Assembly (NCBI GenBank): GCA_963837365.1
Contig: CAWIMW010000002.1
Span: forward strand, 682,001 to 746,000
Length of the DNA stretch: 64,000 nt
Direction of reading: 5' to 3'
Origin: CAWBXL01 sp963837365
Lineage (GTDB): Bacteria; Acidobacteriota; Terriglobia; Terriglobales; Acidobacteriaceae
Position numbers and translations under genes: made by a program. How positions within the stretch are numbered: the stretch's first letter is position 1; each line of letters starts with the position of its first letter. Positions 41,839-50,836 of this stretch are shown piece after piece. The notes beneath the pieces are model-generated. The model made no database searches. It had not been told where the DNA came from and saw nothing but the letters and a program-made list of their open reading frames with translations.

Positions 41839-42324
41839 CTACACGTCCGGATGCTGTTTGAGGTACTGCATGGCGCGGCCGACCACGTCTTTTTCTCCCT
41901 TGTAGCTCAACTGGTCGACCGCCTCAGATAGCGAAATCCACTGAGCGTGTTTGACTTCGATTCGCATTTCTTCGGAAATGTCTCCAATTTTCCCTGACTT
42001 GTACTTGAGCAGGTAGAAGCTGACGATTTTGAAGACCTTCTTGCCGTCTCCCCAGGAGCGGACGTAGACATACTTAATATCGGTCAGCTTGGCGATGGGG
42101 GTGGCGGTCAATCCGGTTTCCTCGAAGACTTCGCGGATGGCGGTCTGCTCAGGGGTCTCGCCCGGATCCACCAGTCCCTTGGGCAGGGCGAGTAACAATT
42201 TTTGCGGTTTTTTTCGCTTAGAGCCGATGACCCAGGCCTCGCGCTGGGGCTCGATGACCGCAATCCGCCAGCCCGTTGGGGCACGCCGCAGGACCACGCC
42301 GCCCGCCGAGAATTCCCTTACCAT
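41839..42324 (-). CDS. NUDIX hydrolase
   Basis: 161 residues. The Nudix box spans about 50-72 (GLVDPGETPEQTAIREVFEE followed by TGL), with all catalytic Glu residues. MVREFSAGGVVLRRAPTGWR and LLLALPKGLVDPGE resemble MutT/diadenosine-polyphosphate hydrolases. It cleaves a nucleoside diphosphate linked to another group; the exact substrate is not readable. Single gene with a strong stem-loop after it. Confidence 0.92.
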   Translation of the reverse strand: MVREFSAGGVVLRRAPTGWRIAVIEPQREAWVIGSKRKKPQKLLLALPKGLVDPGETPEQTAIREVFEETGLTATPIAKLTDIKYVYVRSWGDGKKVFKIVSFYLLKYKSGKIGDISEEMRIEVKHAQWISLSEAVDQLSYKGEKDVVGRAMQYLKQHPDV

Positions 42325-42495
42325 CCGCCCAAGGTATCAGAGAACAACGGGGTTAGTCATGGCTGGGCTTGGCCGTTTTCCGTGGGTAACCGGGCTTGGT
42401 GACCTCAGCTTGGGTGGTTATCTGGAACTACTTGGTTATTTGCGGCATCCTACTTGCATAGGTAGTGGTGGGGTTAGCCCGGCAAGGGGTGAGCC

Positions 42496-43365
42496 GTGAA
42501 AAGCCTGGGCAAGATTATACGGTCGGTGCAGGCGTTTGGGCGCGAGCTTTCCGGCGCTCCCAAGACAGCGGTGAAGCCTGCGGGCATCGGGCTGGCGCTG
42601 GGTGGAGGTTTTGCCCGCGGCATTGCGCACATCGGCGTTATCAAAGTTCTCGAAGCAGAAAATATTCCCATTCAATTTGTGGCCGGCACCAGCGTAGGCG
42701 CGCTGATTGGCGCGGCTTATTGTAGCGGCTTGTCCTGTGATGAACTGGAAGCGGTTGCGTTGCAAGTGCGCTTCAAGCACTTTGCCAGCTGGACGCTTTC
42801 GCGCTATGGCTTTGCCAGCAATCAGCGCATGATTGGTTTTCTGAACCGCATTCTCAAGGTCAAAACTTTTGAAGAGCTGAGCACTCCGCTGGCGGTGACG
42901 GCCACGGATTTTTCTAATGGCGACGCGGTGGTATTCCGCTCCGGGCCGCTGGTGGATCCGGTGCGGGCAAGTTGTGCCTATCCGGGGATGTTCCTGCCTG
43001 TGAAAATCGGTGGACGCATGCTGATGGATGGCATGCTGGCCCACGCCGTTCCCAGCGTTCCTCTGCGGGAGATGGGAGCGGAGCGGGTGCTGGCAGTGCA
43101 TTTGAAGGGAAACTGGATTAACGGGGACGGGCCTCGGCATGTGCTGGATGTGATTGGGCAGTGCTTCGCCATTGCACAGGACAAAATGAGCGATCGCTGG
43201 AGGCAGGCGGCGGATTTGGTGATTGAGCCGGATGTTACCGGGTTTAAGTATGACGACTTTGAGCGGACTGCGGATTTGATCCGGGCGGGGGAAGTGGTGA
43301 CGCGGGCTGCGCTGCCGGAGATTCGGAAGTGGTTGCAGATGGAATCCGTAGCAACTAAGCCGTGA
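42496..43365 (+). CDS. Patatin-like phospholipase (RssA type)
   Basis: 289 residues from GTG 42496, with AAGGGGTGAG upstream. GLALGGGFARGIAHIGVIKV is the oxyanion/Gly-rich loop, GTSVG (64-68) holds the nucleophile Ser66 and DGM (Asp178) completes the Ser-Asp dyad. No signal peptide; cytoplasmic or membrane-associated lipid acyl hydrolase. Single gene followed by a hairpin terminator. Confidence 0.92.
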   Translation: MKSLGKIIRSVQAFGRELSGAPKTAVKPAGIGLALGGGFARGIAHIGVIKVLEAENIPIQFVAGTSVGALIGAAYCSGLSCDELEAVALQVRFKHFASWTLSRYGFASNQRMIGFLNRILKVKTFEELSTPLAVTATDFSNGDAVVFRSGPLVDPVRASCAYPGMFLPVKIGGRMLMDGMLAHAVPSVPLREMGAERVLAVHLKGNWINGDGPRHVLDVIGQCFAIAQDKMSDRWRQAADLVIEPDVTGFKYDDFERTADLIRAGEVVTRAALPEIRKWLQMESVATKP

Positions 43366-43422
43366 AGGCTGGATTGCCGCAGACGGCGGTGGCGCCAGCG
43401 GAATAATCTGCTCTTCAGAGTT

Positions 43423-43449
43423 CCCCGTCCAAGCTTTGCTTGGGCGGGG
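43423..43449 (+). terminator. Probable terminator of the patatin gene
   Basis: CCCCGTCCAAGC-TTT-GCTTGGGCGGGG is followed by ATTTCTGTTT. The stem is strong; the T-run is interrupted. Confidence 0.55.
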
Positions 43450-43523
43450 ATTTCTGTTTAATCCGAACACTTGCCGATTTATGATCTTCCTCGTCGCCAA
43501 GTTGTGGTCTTCCACCCTTCGGA

Positions 43524-45015
43524 AATTCGAGGCTGTTACGAAACTCCGGCCAGGCCATTGGCTAGGAGACGATGCGGCGGAGGACTTGATGATTGCTGCT
43601 ATGGGGCATGAGGGTAAAGCCGAACTCATAGACTCGCAAGGGCTGCGCGCAGAGCGGTCCCGCCGATGATTTTGAGCATGCGTTTGAGGTTGTAAGCAAT
43701 CACTGCGATCGCGATTTCGGTCCGGGTTCCTTCCAGTCCGCGCAATAAGAAACGCGGATGACCGAAGATGCCGTACTTCAAGTTGGCGAAGGGATGCTCC
43801 ACGGTGCAGCGTCGCAAGCGCATCGCGGCCGGCGTGGCCCGCTGCTGCATGCGCTGTAGAGCCGCTTCATGCACATGCCGTTTGACGGTGCGGCGCGGGC
43901 TCACGGTGCACTGCGGCTTCAGAGCACAGCCGCCGCAGTCTTCGGCGCGGGCCAGATAAACTATCGAACGCCCATTGCGGCCATTGCTGCGCAGAGTATG
44001 TCCCGCCGGACACAGCATGGTGTTGTTCTGTTCCTGGTAGCGGAACGCGGTGCGGTCAAACAGTTTGCCCCCGCCTTGCACATTGACTCCGCGATGGGCC
44101 GGCACGTGCGGCAAAATGCCCTTGCTCTCGCAGGCGGCCGCCTGTTCCCCGTTGGAATAACCCGCATCGGCGACCACCTTGAGCAGTGGCCGTCCCTCTC
44201 CCAAGGCGCGTTGCGCGGCCTCGGCCATGGGCAGCAGGCTGCGCGTGTCGTTGGGTTCGTCGCTGACCTGCTGGGCCACAATCAGCCCGTGTTCGGCGTC
44301 CACCGCCGTCTGCACGTTGTAGGCGGGGAGCATGCCTTGCGCCGTCTTCATAAAACCGGCTTCCGGTTCGACGTGGCGGCGCAGCTTTTCCAGAGCGGCC
44401 GCCACCGCGCTGTTCTCTACCCTGGGTTCGTCTTCCCGGTCGGCGGTTTCTAAACTCTCCAGATAACGCTCCACCGCAACCCGTTCGTGCACGCTGCTGA
44501 TGCTGCTCACCGCCCGAAACTTCGAACCGTCGATGGCAATCCATTCCCCTCGAATCAGTCCCACCGAACTGGCAAACCGCACCAACTCCGTGCCCACCTC
44601 GGTCACGGCTTGGCGATGCATTCGCCGGAACTCGGCAATACTCTTGTGATCGGGACACAGCCGCCCCAACAACCACATCAACTCCACGTTGCGGCGGCAC
44701 TCATTCTCCAATCGTCGCGAAGAACGAATCTGCTGCAAATAGCCATAGAGATACAGCTTCAACAGATCGCGCGGATCGTATCCCGGACGCCCCGTGTCCG
44801 CCGCTTCCGCCCGCTCAAACCCCAACCCCCGCATGTCCAGACGCTTCACAAACGCCTCGATCACTCGGCAGAAGTGATCCTGCGGAATCAGTTCTTCCAA
44901 ACTCGCCGGAAACAACGACCCTTGTCCTCGCGCCTCGCCTTCGATGAATCCCATATCACCGCATCTTGCCACTCCCTTCTCCCTCCTGCTAGTAGTTTCG
45001 TAACAGCCTCAAATT
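43524..45015. mobile_element. IS1182-type insertion sequence
   Basis: About 1.49 kb with perfect 17-bp terminal inverted repeats, GAGGCTGTTACGAAACT at 43529-43545 and its complement at 44994-45010; the match extends with AATT(C/T) outward to about 43524 and 45015. It contains one intact transposase gene on the minus strand. AAATT occurs at both outer edges and could be a target duplication. It has landed at the edge of the Rhs array, next to a cut-off rhs fragment. Confidence 0.85.
43626..44972 (-). CDS. IS1182-family transposase
   Basis: 448 residues, intact: the N-terminal FIEGEARGQGSLFPASLEEL region, GYDPRDLLKLYLYGYLQQIR, IAEFRRMHRQAVTEV, a DDE-type core (GEWIAIDGSKFRAVSS; VADAGYSNGEQAA; HPFANLKYGIFGHPRF) and the Cys-rich CAEDCGGCALKPQC-like zinc segment. 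Length and motifs are complete, so the element may still be active. Codons are not obviously different from neighbours. Confidence 0.92.
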   Translation of the reverse strand: MARCGDMGFIEGEARGQGSLFPASLEELIPQDHFCRVIEAFVKRLDMRGLGFERAEAADTGRPGYDPRDLLKLYLYGYLQQIRSSRRLENECRRNVELMWLLGRLCPDHKSIAEFRRMHRQAVTEVGTELVRFASSVGLIRGEWIAIDGSKFRAVSSISSVHERVAVERYLESLETADREDEPRVENSAVAAALEKLRRHVEPEAGFMKTAQGMLPAYNVQTAVDAEHGLIVAQQVSDEPNDTRSLLPMAEAAQRALGEGRPLLKVVADAGYSNGEQAAACESKGILPHVPAHRGVNVQGGGKLFDRTAFRYQEQNNTMLCPAGHTLRSNGRNGRSIVYLARAEDCGGCALKPQCTVSPRRTVKRHVHEAALQRMQQRATPAAMRLRRCTVEHPFANLKYGIFGHPRFLLRGLEGTRTEIAIAVIAYNLKRMLKIIGGTALRAALASL

Positions 45016-45088
45016 GCAGAGGCTGGAGCAGCCGCAGTTAGAATGGTTGCGAGAAGAATCGAAAACAAGCCTGGGCCAGCCCCCCGCC

Positions 45089-45391
45089 CCATGTTGTCGT
45101 AGGCAAATCCGTAGGTCCCCGTCGGATCGTTCACCTGCATCACCTTGCCCACCAGGTCGTACACGTACTCCACGCTCGTCGAATCCGGATAGCTCTTCTG
45201 CGTCATCCGGTTCAGCGCGTCGTACACATAATTGATCGCCTGCCCCTTGCGGTCGGTCTTCGCGGTCAAGTTGCCCAGCGCGTCGTAGGCGTAAGTCTCC
45301 GCATAGGACGACGGGAAGCTGGTCTGCGTCACCCGGCCAAAGGCGTCGTAGGTGAATGAAGTGGTGTGCCCGTTGGCGTCGGTGACGTAAC
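45089..45391 (-). pseudogene. Rhs core fragment D (orphan, both ends cut)
   Basis: Reads GHTTSFTYDAFGRVTQTSFP, DALGNLTAKTDRKGQAINYV, SVEYVYDLVGKVMQVNDPTG and breaks off after YDNMGR at about 45089. Roughly nine-tenths identical at DNA level to the same stretch in Rhs units A, B and C (by eye). It begins 3 bases after the stop of the secreted protein gene 45394-45882, with no start codon, as in orphan rhs modules. The IS1182 element follows within 75 bases. Confidence 0.85.
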
Positions 45392-45393
45392 TC

Positions 45394-45882
45394 CTACTTG
45401 GCTATCGTTATCTCGATAGGGTTAGATGAAAATGCCTTTCCATCCTTGACCTCGACCTCAAGTCTGAGTGTATACCGACCCGCGGACACAATGTCAGACA
45501 ATGATTTAGAAGGCCAGACTGACGACTTGGTTTGAGCCCACAGCAGTTCAGCAGGATTCAAATTAGTAGTGATGCGAGAAGCGGTACTCAGGTCTTGCCA
45601 AGCTGCAGTACTAGAGCCAGTTGTGAAGTCAAACGGTGCCCAGTATTCTTGACGGGAAGTCGCTCCCTTTCTGGACGAGGCAATCAAATAGAGGGCTGGC
45701 ATCGCTGAAGAAACTCCACGAGGCCTTGCTTCAACAGAGATCTTTGGGCTAGCTTTGCCAAGCGTCCACACCAAGTCACTAGTGCTGATCGCGCATTCAA
45801 CTGAAACACTATCCGGCTTAGACTTTTCTTGTCCATACGCGAGAACCACCGCCATCAGCAGAATAAGAAAGCGTAATTTCAT
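45394..45882 (-). CDS. Secreted protein, candidate immunity to Rhs tip C
   Basis: 162 residues with a signal peptide (MKLRFLILLMAVVLAYGQ). The mature part looks like an Ig-like or beta-sandwich domain (VSVECAISTSDLVWTLGKAS, AGRYTLRLEVEVKDGKAFSS). No family recognised. It starts 12 bases after the stop of Rhs unit C, and the next Rhs fragment starts right after it. This tip-gene-core order is what orphan toxin-immunity cassettes show; immunity is inferred from position only. Confidence 0.65.
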   Translation of the reverse strand: MKLRFLILLMAVVLAYGQEKSKPDSVSVECAISTSDLVWTLGKASPKISVEARPRGVSSAMPALYLIASSRKGATSRQEYWAPFDFTTGSSTAAWQDLSTASRITTNLNPAELLWAQTKSSVWPSKSLSDIVSAGRYTLRLEVEVKDGKAFSSNPIEITIAK

Positions 45883-45894
45883 AATCCTCCAACT

Positions 45895-46689
45895 CTAGCG
45901 AGCATTTGTCCCAGGAACGCTATGAGAAATGTCTGGGCTATCGGGGAGGACAAAAGGTGGATCTGCGGGACATGACCAACACTTCTTCTTTAGTTTTCCC
46001 TTCACGGGACCGTACTCATTGATGTAGTCAGTCTCCGGGTTGTCGATCCCGTCATACATTGGCGCCTTTCCGTATTTACTTGTCCACCCCTTGTCACATG
46101 TTTGCCGCTCGACATGCCAGTTTGTTGAATCTCCTGTATCCTCAAACACCTCAACTTTGTGACGAAGCTTACAGCTCACTGGGTCGCTACAATTGATTTC
46201 CTTGCAACCAAAGTGTGGAAATACAACATTGGGGCTTTTGGTACCGGAGGGCTGTATCCATACATAGTTATATCCCAGACCCCAGGCAAGGCAATTATAC
46301 TGGGCCGTTGCTGCCCCACTTTGGTGCTTAGCAAGTCCAAGGGGATCAGAGAAGTTGATTGGATGGTTGCCGACGTATTCATAAAAATCCATACCACCGG
46401 CGAAATGAATTGGATCCTCTCCAAGAAATCTACCAACATCAGCTGAATAGTACCGGGCACGATAGTGAAGCAGCCCGGTCTCAGCATCAAACTGGCGAGC
46501 TGTATATTGAAGCGAATTCCCAAGTGTCATGGCAGAACTCACCAAAGTTCCAAAAGATCCGTATTCATAAGAGTCAGCGACCGTCCCACTTTGACTAGTC
46601 AATGAAGATACCGTGCCAAGACCATCGAGTTCGTAAAATGCTGGCGAGCTAGCGCGAAACTCGGCAAGCGGCTCGTCCAGTCCGACCCC
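45895..46689 (-). CDS. Rhs unit C, 3' part: core end and Cys/His toxin-like tip
   Basis: Continuation of unit C beyond the IS: GLDEPLAEFRASSPAFYELD, the conserved core end (AETGLLHYRARYYSADVGRF, YVGNHPINFSDPLGL) and a variable tip of about 145 residues. The tip has YNCLAWGLGYNYVW (Cys), WHVERQTCDKGWTSKYGK (His) and a Cys-containing end, a Cys-His arrangement like papain/NlpC-type folds of acidobacterial proteins beginning NCLAWA. A peptidase or amidase toxin is possible. An in-frame ATG at 46746 lies within the IS, so this part might be expressed separately. Confidence 0.7.
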   Translation of the reverse strand, partial: GVGLDEPLAEFRASSPAFYELDGLGTVSSLTSQSGTVADSYEYGSFGTLVSSAMTLGNSLQYTARQFDAETGLLHYRARYYSADVGRFLGEDPIHFAGGMDFYEYVGNHPINFSDPLGLAKHQSGAATAQYNCLAWGLGYNYVWIQPSGTKSPNVVFPHFGCKEINCSDPVSCKLRHKVEVFEDTGDSTNWHVERQTCDKGWTSKYGKAPMYDGIDNPETDYINEYGPVKGKLKKKCWSCPADPPFVLPDSPDISHSVPGTNAR

Positions 46690-48101
46690 TGTTCTTAGCA
46701 AGTTAAAATGTCCGGTTTTAGTAGCAAGTGAAATGTCCGGTTTCAAAGTTGTGCCCTCGCCGATTGGGTTGGGTTGGTTTTTGGGGATGGGGTTGCAGGG
46801 GAAGGGGGCAGTTCCCCTTCCCCTGCTTAGCTCTGTACTAGGCTTTGCCGGGTAGGGGCAGTACCGGTGTCGTCATAGCGACCCAGGCAATGCGGTCCGT
46901 GGGTGAGACTGAGAGTTCCGTCCAGGTGCTGGTGCACCATCACGTTGCAGCCCGCCAGCGTCACCTCGCCAGCGCACCCGTTCGATCTGCAAGCTGCAGG
47001 TTCTGAAAGCTGACCGTGTTGTCGCGGTTCACGGTGCGCTCGAACTGCAGGGAGAAGATCAGGTCCAGATCGCTCTGCGGCAGGGCAGAAACGCGTTGCC
47101 CGCTGCTGCCGGCGCCACCTGAAAGCGGCGATTGAACTCGGCCGATGTAATGCTTCCCGCAGAAACCGGTTGGCCTGCCTCCAGCGGTCGTGATCCCGTG
47201 CAGCCGCAACTCCTGCGGCAACCGTCCTTGCCAGGTGCCGAAGTTGCGCTCGCTGCGTCCCCGCGCTTGCGGCGAGTAGGCCGGGATCATCTGCACTCCC
47301 AACTCGCGCAGGGCCCGTCCCACTTGCGTCAGGCGATGCGGATCGACCTTGCCGCCCGCCTTCGGGGTCAGCCAGAAATGGCTGCCCCGATCGCTGTACA
47401 GCGCGCAGAACACGCCTTTGCGCTCGATCACTTCCTCGCAACCCCGCCATCACCGTCGCCGTCGATTCTTCCTCCACCAGCTGCGCGTAGTAAATCTCGC
47501 TGGTGGCGTCGTCCAGAATCACGATCAGGTCGTACCAGCGTTCATCCTGAAACCAGCGATGCCGGCTGCCATCGATGTGCAGCAGCATGCCCGGCAGCGG
47601 CCGCCGCTCGCGCCGCTTGCGATGCACCCCGCGCTTGCGTCCACGCGCCACCAGCCCCGCCCCTTGCAGCGCCTGCTTCACCCAGGTGTAGCTCAGCTCG
47701 ATCCCGTGCTCGGTCCCCAGCTTCTCGTGAAAGTGCTGCACGTTCAGATCGAAATACTTCTCCCGGTAGAGCCCCAGCACCTGCTCCACCGTCGCCAGCG
47801 GCACCCGCTTCGGGCGACGGCTTGCCCCGCCGCCGGTCGAACAGCCCGTCATAGCCGTACTCCTCGTAGCGCTCCCGCCAGCGCCGCATCTGCCGGTCGC
47901 TGATGCCGATAATCTCCGCCGCCTGCCACCACGTGATCTTCTTCGCCATCGCCCGCAAAATCACTTCCTGTACTTTCATCGCCCGCTCCATCGCGGCCTT
48001 CGAGTAAGAATCCATGCTTGGCCATGGTCTCCTACCCTCGCCGCCCGCAAAGCGGACAGATCACTTGCTATCTCAACCGGACATATCATGTGCTAACGAC
48101 A
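46690..48101. mobile_element. ISNCY/IS1202-like insertion sequence inside Rhs unit C
   Basis: 1,412 bp flanked by the 16-bp direct repeat CGTCCAGTCCGACCCC (46674-46689 and 48102-48117). The ends are inverted: TGTTCTTAGCA (left) and TGTCGTTAGCA (right, complement), each followed by further matching blocks ATGTCCGGTT and TAGCAAGTGA. Removing the element and one repeat rejoins the Rhs frame exactly (RYSQGVGLDEPLAEF). Long target repeats fit the IS1202-related (formerly ISNCY) group. Confidence 0.88.
46827..48015 (-). pseudogene. ISNCY/IS1202-like transposase, multiply frameshifted
   Basis: Pieces in different frames give MKVQEVILRAMAKKITWWQA with the HTH IIGISDRQMRRWRERYEEYG, then FHEKLGTEHGIELSYTWVKQ and the DDE core MLLHIDGSRHRWFQDERWYD, LVEEESTATVMAG, LYSDRGSHFWLTPKAG, IPAYSPQARGRSERNFGTWQ, and the end LAGCNVMVHQHLDGTLSLTH. 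Shifts lie near 47845, 47445 and several between 47200 and 47050. The transposase cannot be made as read; the clean target repeat suggests a recent insertion, so errors may explain part of this. Confidence 0.8.
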
Positions 48102-49222
48102 CGTCCAGTCCGACCCCTTGACTGTAGCGCACCGCAACGTTGCTCATAGCGTCGAGTTCCTCGACACCATTTGCACCATCGTATAAGTAGTTCGTCGTTC
48201 CGAGCAGGTCCGGATTTGGCAACTCTTCGTCCAAACGGATCATATTTGAAGGTGGTCGTGCCTCCATTTGTGCCGGGGACAACTGCCTGTATGAGGTGAT
48301 CCTCGAAATCCCACGTGTAGTTGGTTGTTCCGGAGGAATCTGTCTTCGAGATCATATTTCCGTTATAGTCGTAGGTATAGCTTCCCGACGGCGTCGCCGT
48401 CAGCTCATTCGACGAATTGTAAGAATACGGAGACACGCCCAGTGACGACAGCCTATTCCCGACCGAATCGTACGAGTAGCTCTCGGTGGTACTCGCCCCT
48501 TGGGTGACCTGCGTCAGCTGATAGAGCGGGTCATACGCATAGCCTTCCGTAATGCTGTTCAAGTAGTTCGTCTTTGATACTCGGTTTCCAGCATTGTCGT
48601 ACGTGTAGCTAGCCCCGTCCAGCGTCGTGCTCCCCGCCTGATGCAGCACGCTCAGCAGCCGCGACAGATTGTCATACGCGTAGTTGGTGTTCACCCCGTT
48701 CGGACGCGTCAGCTGCGTCCGACGGCTCAGCGCGTCGTAGCTGAAGCCAAACGCTCCCGTCAGCGAATTCGTCAGATTGCTCAGCCGGTTCAGCGTGTCA
48801 TAGCTGTAGCTGTTGGTGCTTCCGTCCGGAGCCGTGAAGCCGGTCCGGTTCGAGGCCGCATCGTAGGTGTAAGCATTGGTAAACGTCTGGTTGGGCAGGA
48901 AGCTGTAGCTGGTGGTGGTGCCAATCAGCCGCCCCATGTTGTCGTAAGCAAACCCATAGGTTCCGGTCGGATCGTTCACCTGCATCACCTTGCCCACCAG
49001 GTCGTAGACGTACTCCACGCTGGTCGAATCCGGATAGCTCTTCTGCGTCATCCGGTTCAGCGCGTCGTAGAGATAGGTGATGGTCTGCCCCTTGCGGTCG
49101 GTCTTTGCGGTCAGGTTGCCGATGGCATCGTAGGCGTAGGTCTCGGCCAGCGACGAGGGGAAGGTAGTCTGCGTCACCCGGTCGAGGCATCTGGTGAACG
49201 ACGTTGTGGGAATTGGGGGTCA
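48102..49222 (-). pseudogene. Rhs unit C, core part (5'-truncated, frameshifted)
   Basis: YD repeats from TQTTFPSSLAETYAYDAIGN to DPFGRRVAKSGP, then a +1 shift near 48215 and LYDGANGVEELDAMSNVAVR, RYSQGVGLD, where the IS interrupts. The first 45 bases (49178-49222) are a degraded form of the core. The N-terminal half of the core is missing and no start codon with a ribosome site is seen. Nucleotide sequence is near-identical to unit B over 48363-49000 versus 50840-51480. Confidence 0.85.
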
Positions 49223-49246
49223 GTTTCGACTATCATCAATTTTCGA

Positions 49247-49789
49247 TTACCAATCAGCCCTCAAGTACCAATCACCATCAATGCGCCGGAAAACATTGCG
49301 GGGCCGATTCGGATTGTGGTAGTAAGCATCTAGATTAGCTACCTGGTTAACGGGATTATGAGTCCAGCAAGTCCATATATGTCTTGTGTGTCCCGCCCAT
49401 CCCGCTCCCCAAACGCTAACACAAATTAGCCCGGGTTCGCCTTCTCGATTCTTGAACTCAGCGCTACCACCAACCTGTCGGAGGAGATTGACATACTCGT
49501 TATATCGGCCAACCGAGAAGTTTGCTTCGGAAGGCTTCTTGATCAGCGGAGAATCAGCCATTCCAACACCGTCATCAACATACACACTGTTAATTTCTTT
49601 GTCTTCAATGAGCATTTGACGAAGACGCTCATAGGATGCTCGATGCATCTGAAAACGTCGAATCAGTTCGTTTTCTGTTGGCGGCTTCATGCTGATGAAG
49701 TGGAATACCAACAGGCCGCAAAACAGAACACCAAATGAAATCAAGAGTACAAACACCCACTTCCGAACCCTCACCGTCCGCATCCGCAA
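49247..49789 (-). CDS. Membrane-anchored protein, candidate immunity to Rhs tip B
   Basis: 180 residues with one N-terminal membrane helix (WVFVLLISFGVLFCGLLVFH) and a periplasmic domain (ENELIRRFQMHRASYERLRQ, GHTRHIWTCWTHN, RRIDGDWYLRADW). No family recognised. Its start overlaps the end of Rhs unit B by 19 bases, so the two are translationally coupled, and the remains of unit C begin 25 bases after its stop. The position suggests immunity to tip B; not shown by sequence. Confidence 0.68.
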   Translation of the reverse strand: MRMRTVRVRKWVFVLLISFGVLFCGLLVFHFISMKPPTENELIRRFQMHRASYERLRQMLIEDKEINSVYVDDGVGMADSPLIKKPSEANFSVGRYNEYVNLLRQVGGSAEFKNREGEPGLICVSVWGAGWAGHTRHIWTCWTHNPVNQVANLDAYYHNPNRPRNVFRRIDGDWYLRADW

Positions 49790-50826
49790 GTTCCACCCTT
49801 CTGGCTAAAGTTCCGTCCGTCGTCTGAACCGAGCGTTATCCAGGGCCTTCCGGTGAAATCCCAGGGATCATGCTGCGCGTATGATTGTCCGGGCAAAAGA
49901 TGATACAGAATGCCCGCGCCCTGCACCGCTCCCTCTGCGTACCGAAGATGCCACAAGTGTTTGAGAGTGAATCCGATTTGCCGATCACCATAAAAAGCAT
50001 TGTCCCATGCACCAGCTTGAAATCCAGCCATATAGTTGCCAAAGTCAGTTGCTGACATTGTGAGCCCGCATCGCGTAAACGTATCGGTGGAAGTTTCCGG
50101 GTTATACCCAAAATCGTAAGGCCCATTGCCCTTACTGTGGTGATAAATGAATGAAAGTCCAGAAAAATAGCCTGACGTGGCACCATCATGTGCTTGCTGA
50201 AGAAGCTGTAGGGTTTGTTGCTCGTTGTAATTCCTTAACCCAGACGGGTCACTAAAATTATGCGGGTTATTTTCTACATACGCATAGAAGTTCTTCCCAC
50301 CGAAAAACTGGATCGGATCCTCAGAGAGGAACCTACCAACGTTAACGTCGTAGTAGCGCGCGCGACTATAGTAGATTCCCGTTTCTGGGTCGAACTCCCT
50401 CCCCGTATACTGGAATGGATTGGCAATCGATCCGGTTGAAATTGTAGTTTGTCCGAAAGAGTCATACGTAAATGTAGTTGCGAGAGAGCCTGCACCATTG
50501 CTCAGCGAAGTGACCGACCTGAATTCATCCTCGTGATAATAGCTAACCACGCCACTCCGCAGCTCACTGAGATGTTGGTCAAAACCGATGCTTTCGGCAT
50601 TACGAGCAAGAACACTACCTGCTCCGTCAACTTCCTCGATCACGCTGACTGAGTCGTAAAGATAGTCGGTCGTTCCAAACGGTACTGATTTCTGAATTCG
50701 TCGTCCGAACGGATCGTACTTAAAGCTCACCGTCCCGCTGCTTCCTGGCAGTGTCACCTGTAATAGCCGATTCTCATAGTCCCACGTGTAGTTGGTTGTT
50801 CCGGAGGAATCTGTCTTCGAGATCAT
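49771..50826 (-). CDS. Rhs unit B, 3' part: core end and variable tip
   Basis: Follows the 50837-52918 reading after a +1 shift (extra T near 50833 turning TACGACTAT into a stop). It contains NYTWDYENRLLQVTLPGSSG, the core end (PETGIYYSRARYYDVNVGRF, VENNPHNFSDPSGL) and a tip of about 155 residues: LSFIYHHSKGNGPYDFGYNP, FTRCGLTMSATDFGNYMAGF, AVQGAGILYHLLPG, and a Cys-rich end GGTCGCGR. The tip resembles, from memory, the polymorphic toxin type 44 group; I am not sure. An internal ATG (50826) could start an orphan product. Confidence 0.72.
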   Translation of the reverse strand: MISKTDSSGTTNYTWDYENRLLQVTLPGSSGTVSFKYDPFGRRIQKSVPFGTTDYLYDSVSVIEEVDGAGSVLARNAESIGFDQHLSELRSGVVSYYHEDEFRSVTSLSNGAGSLATTFTYDSFGQTTISTGSIANPFQYTGREFDPETGIYYSRARYYDVNVGRFLSEDPIQFFGGKNFYAYVENNPHNFSDPSGLRNYNEQQTLQLLQQAHDGATSGYFSGLSFIYHHSKGNGPYDFGYNPETSTDTFTRCGLTMSATDFGNYMAGFQAGAWDNAFYGDRQIGFTLKHLWHLRYAEGAVQGAGILYHLLPGQSYAQHDPWDFTGRPWITLGSDDGRNFSQKGGTCGCGR

Positions 50827-50836
50827 ATTTCCGTTA

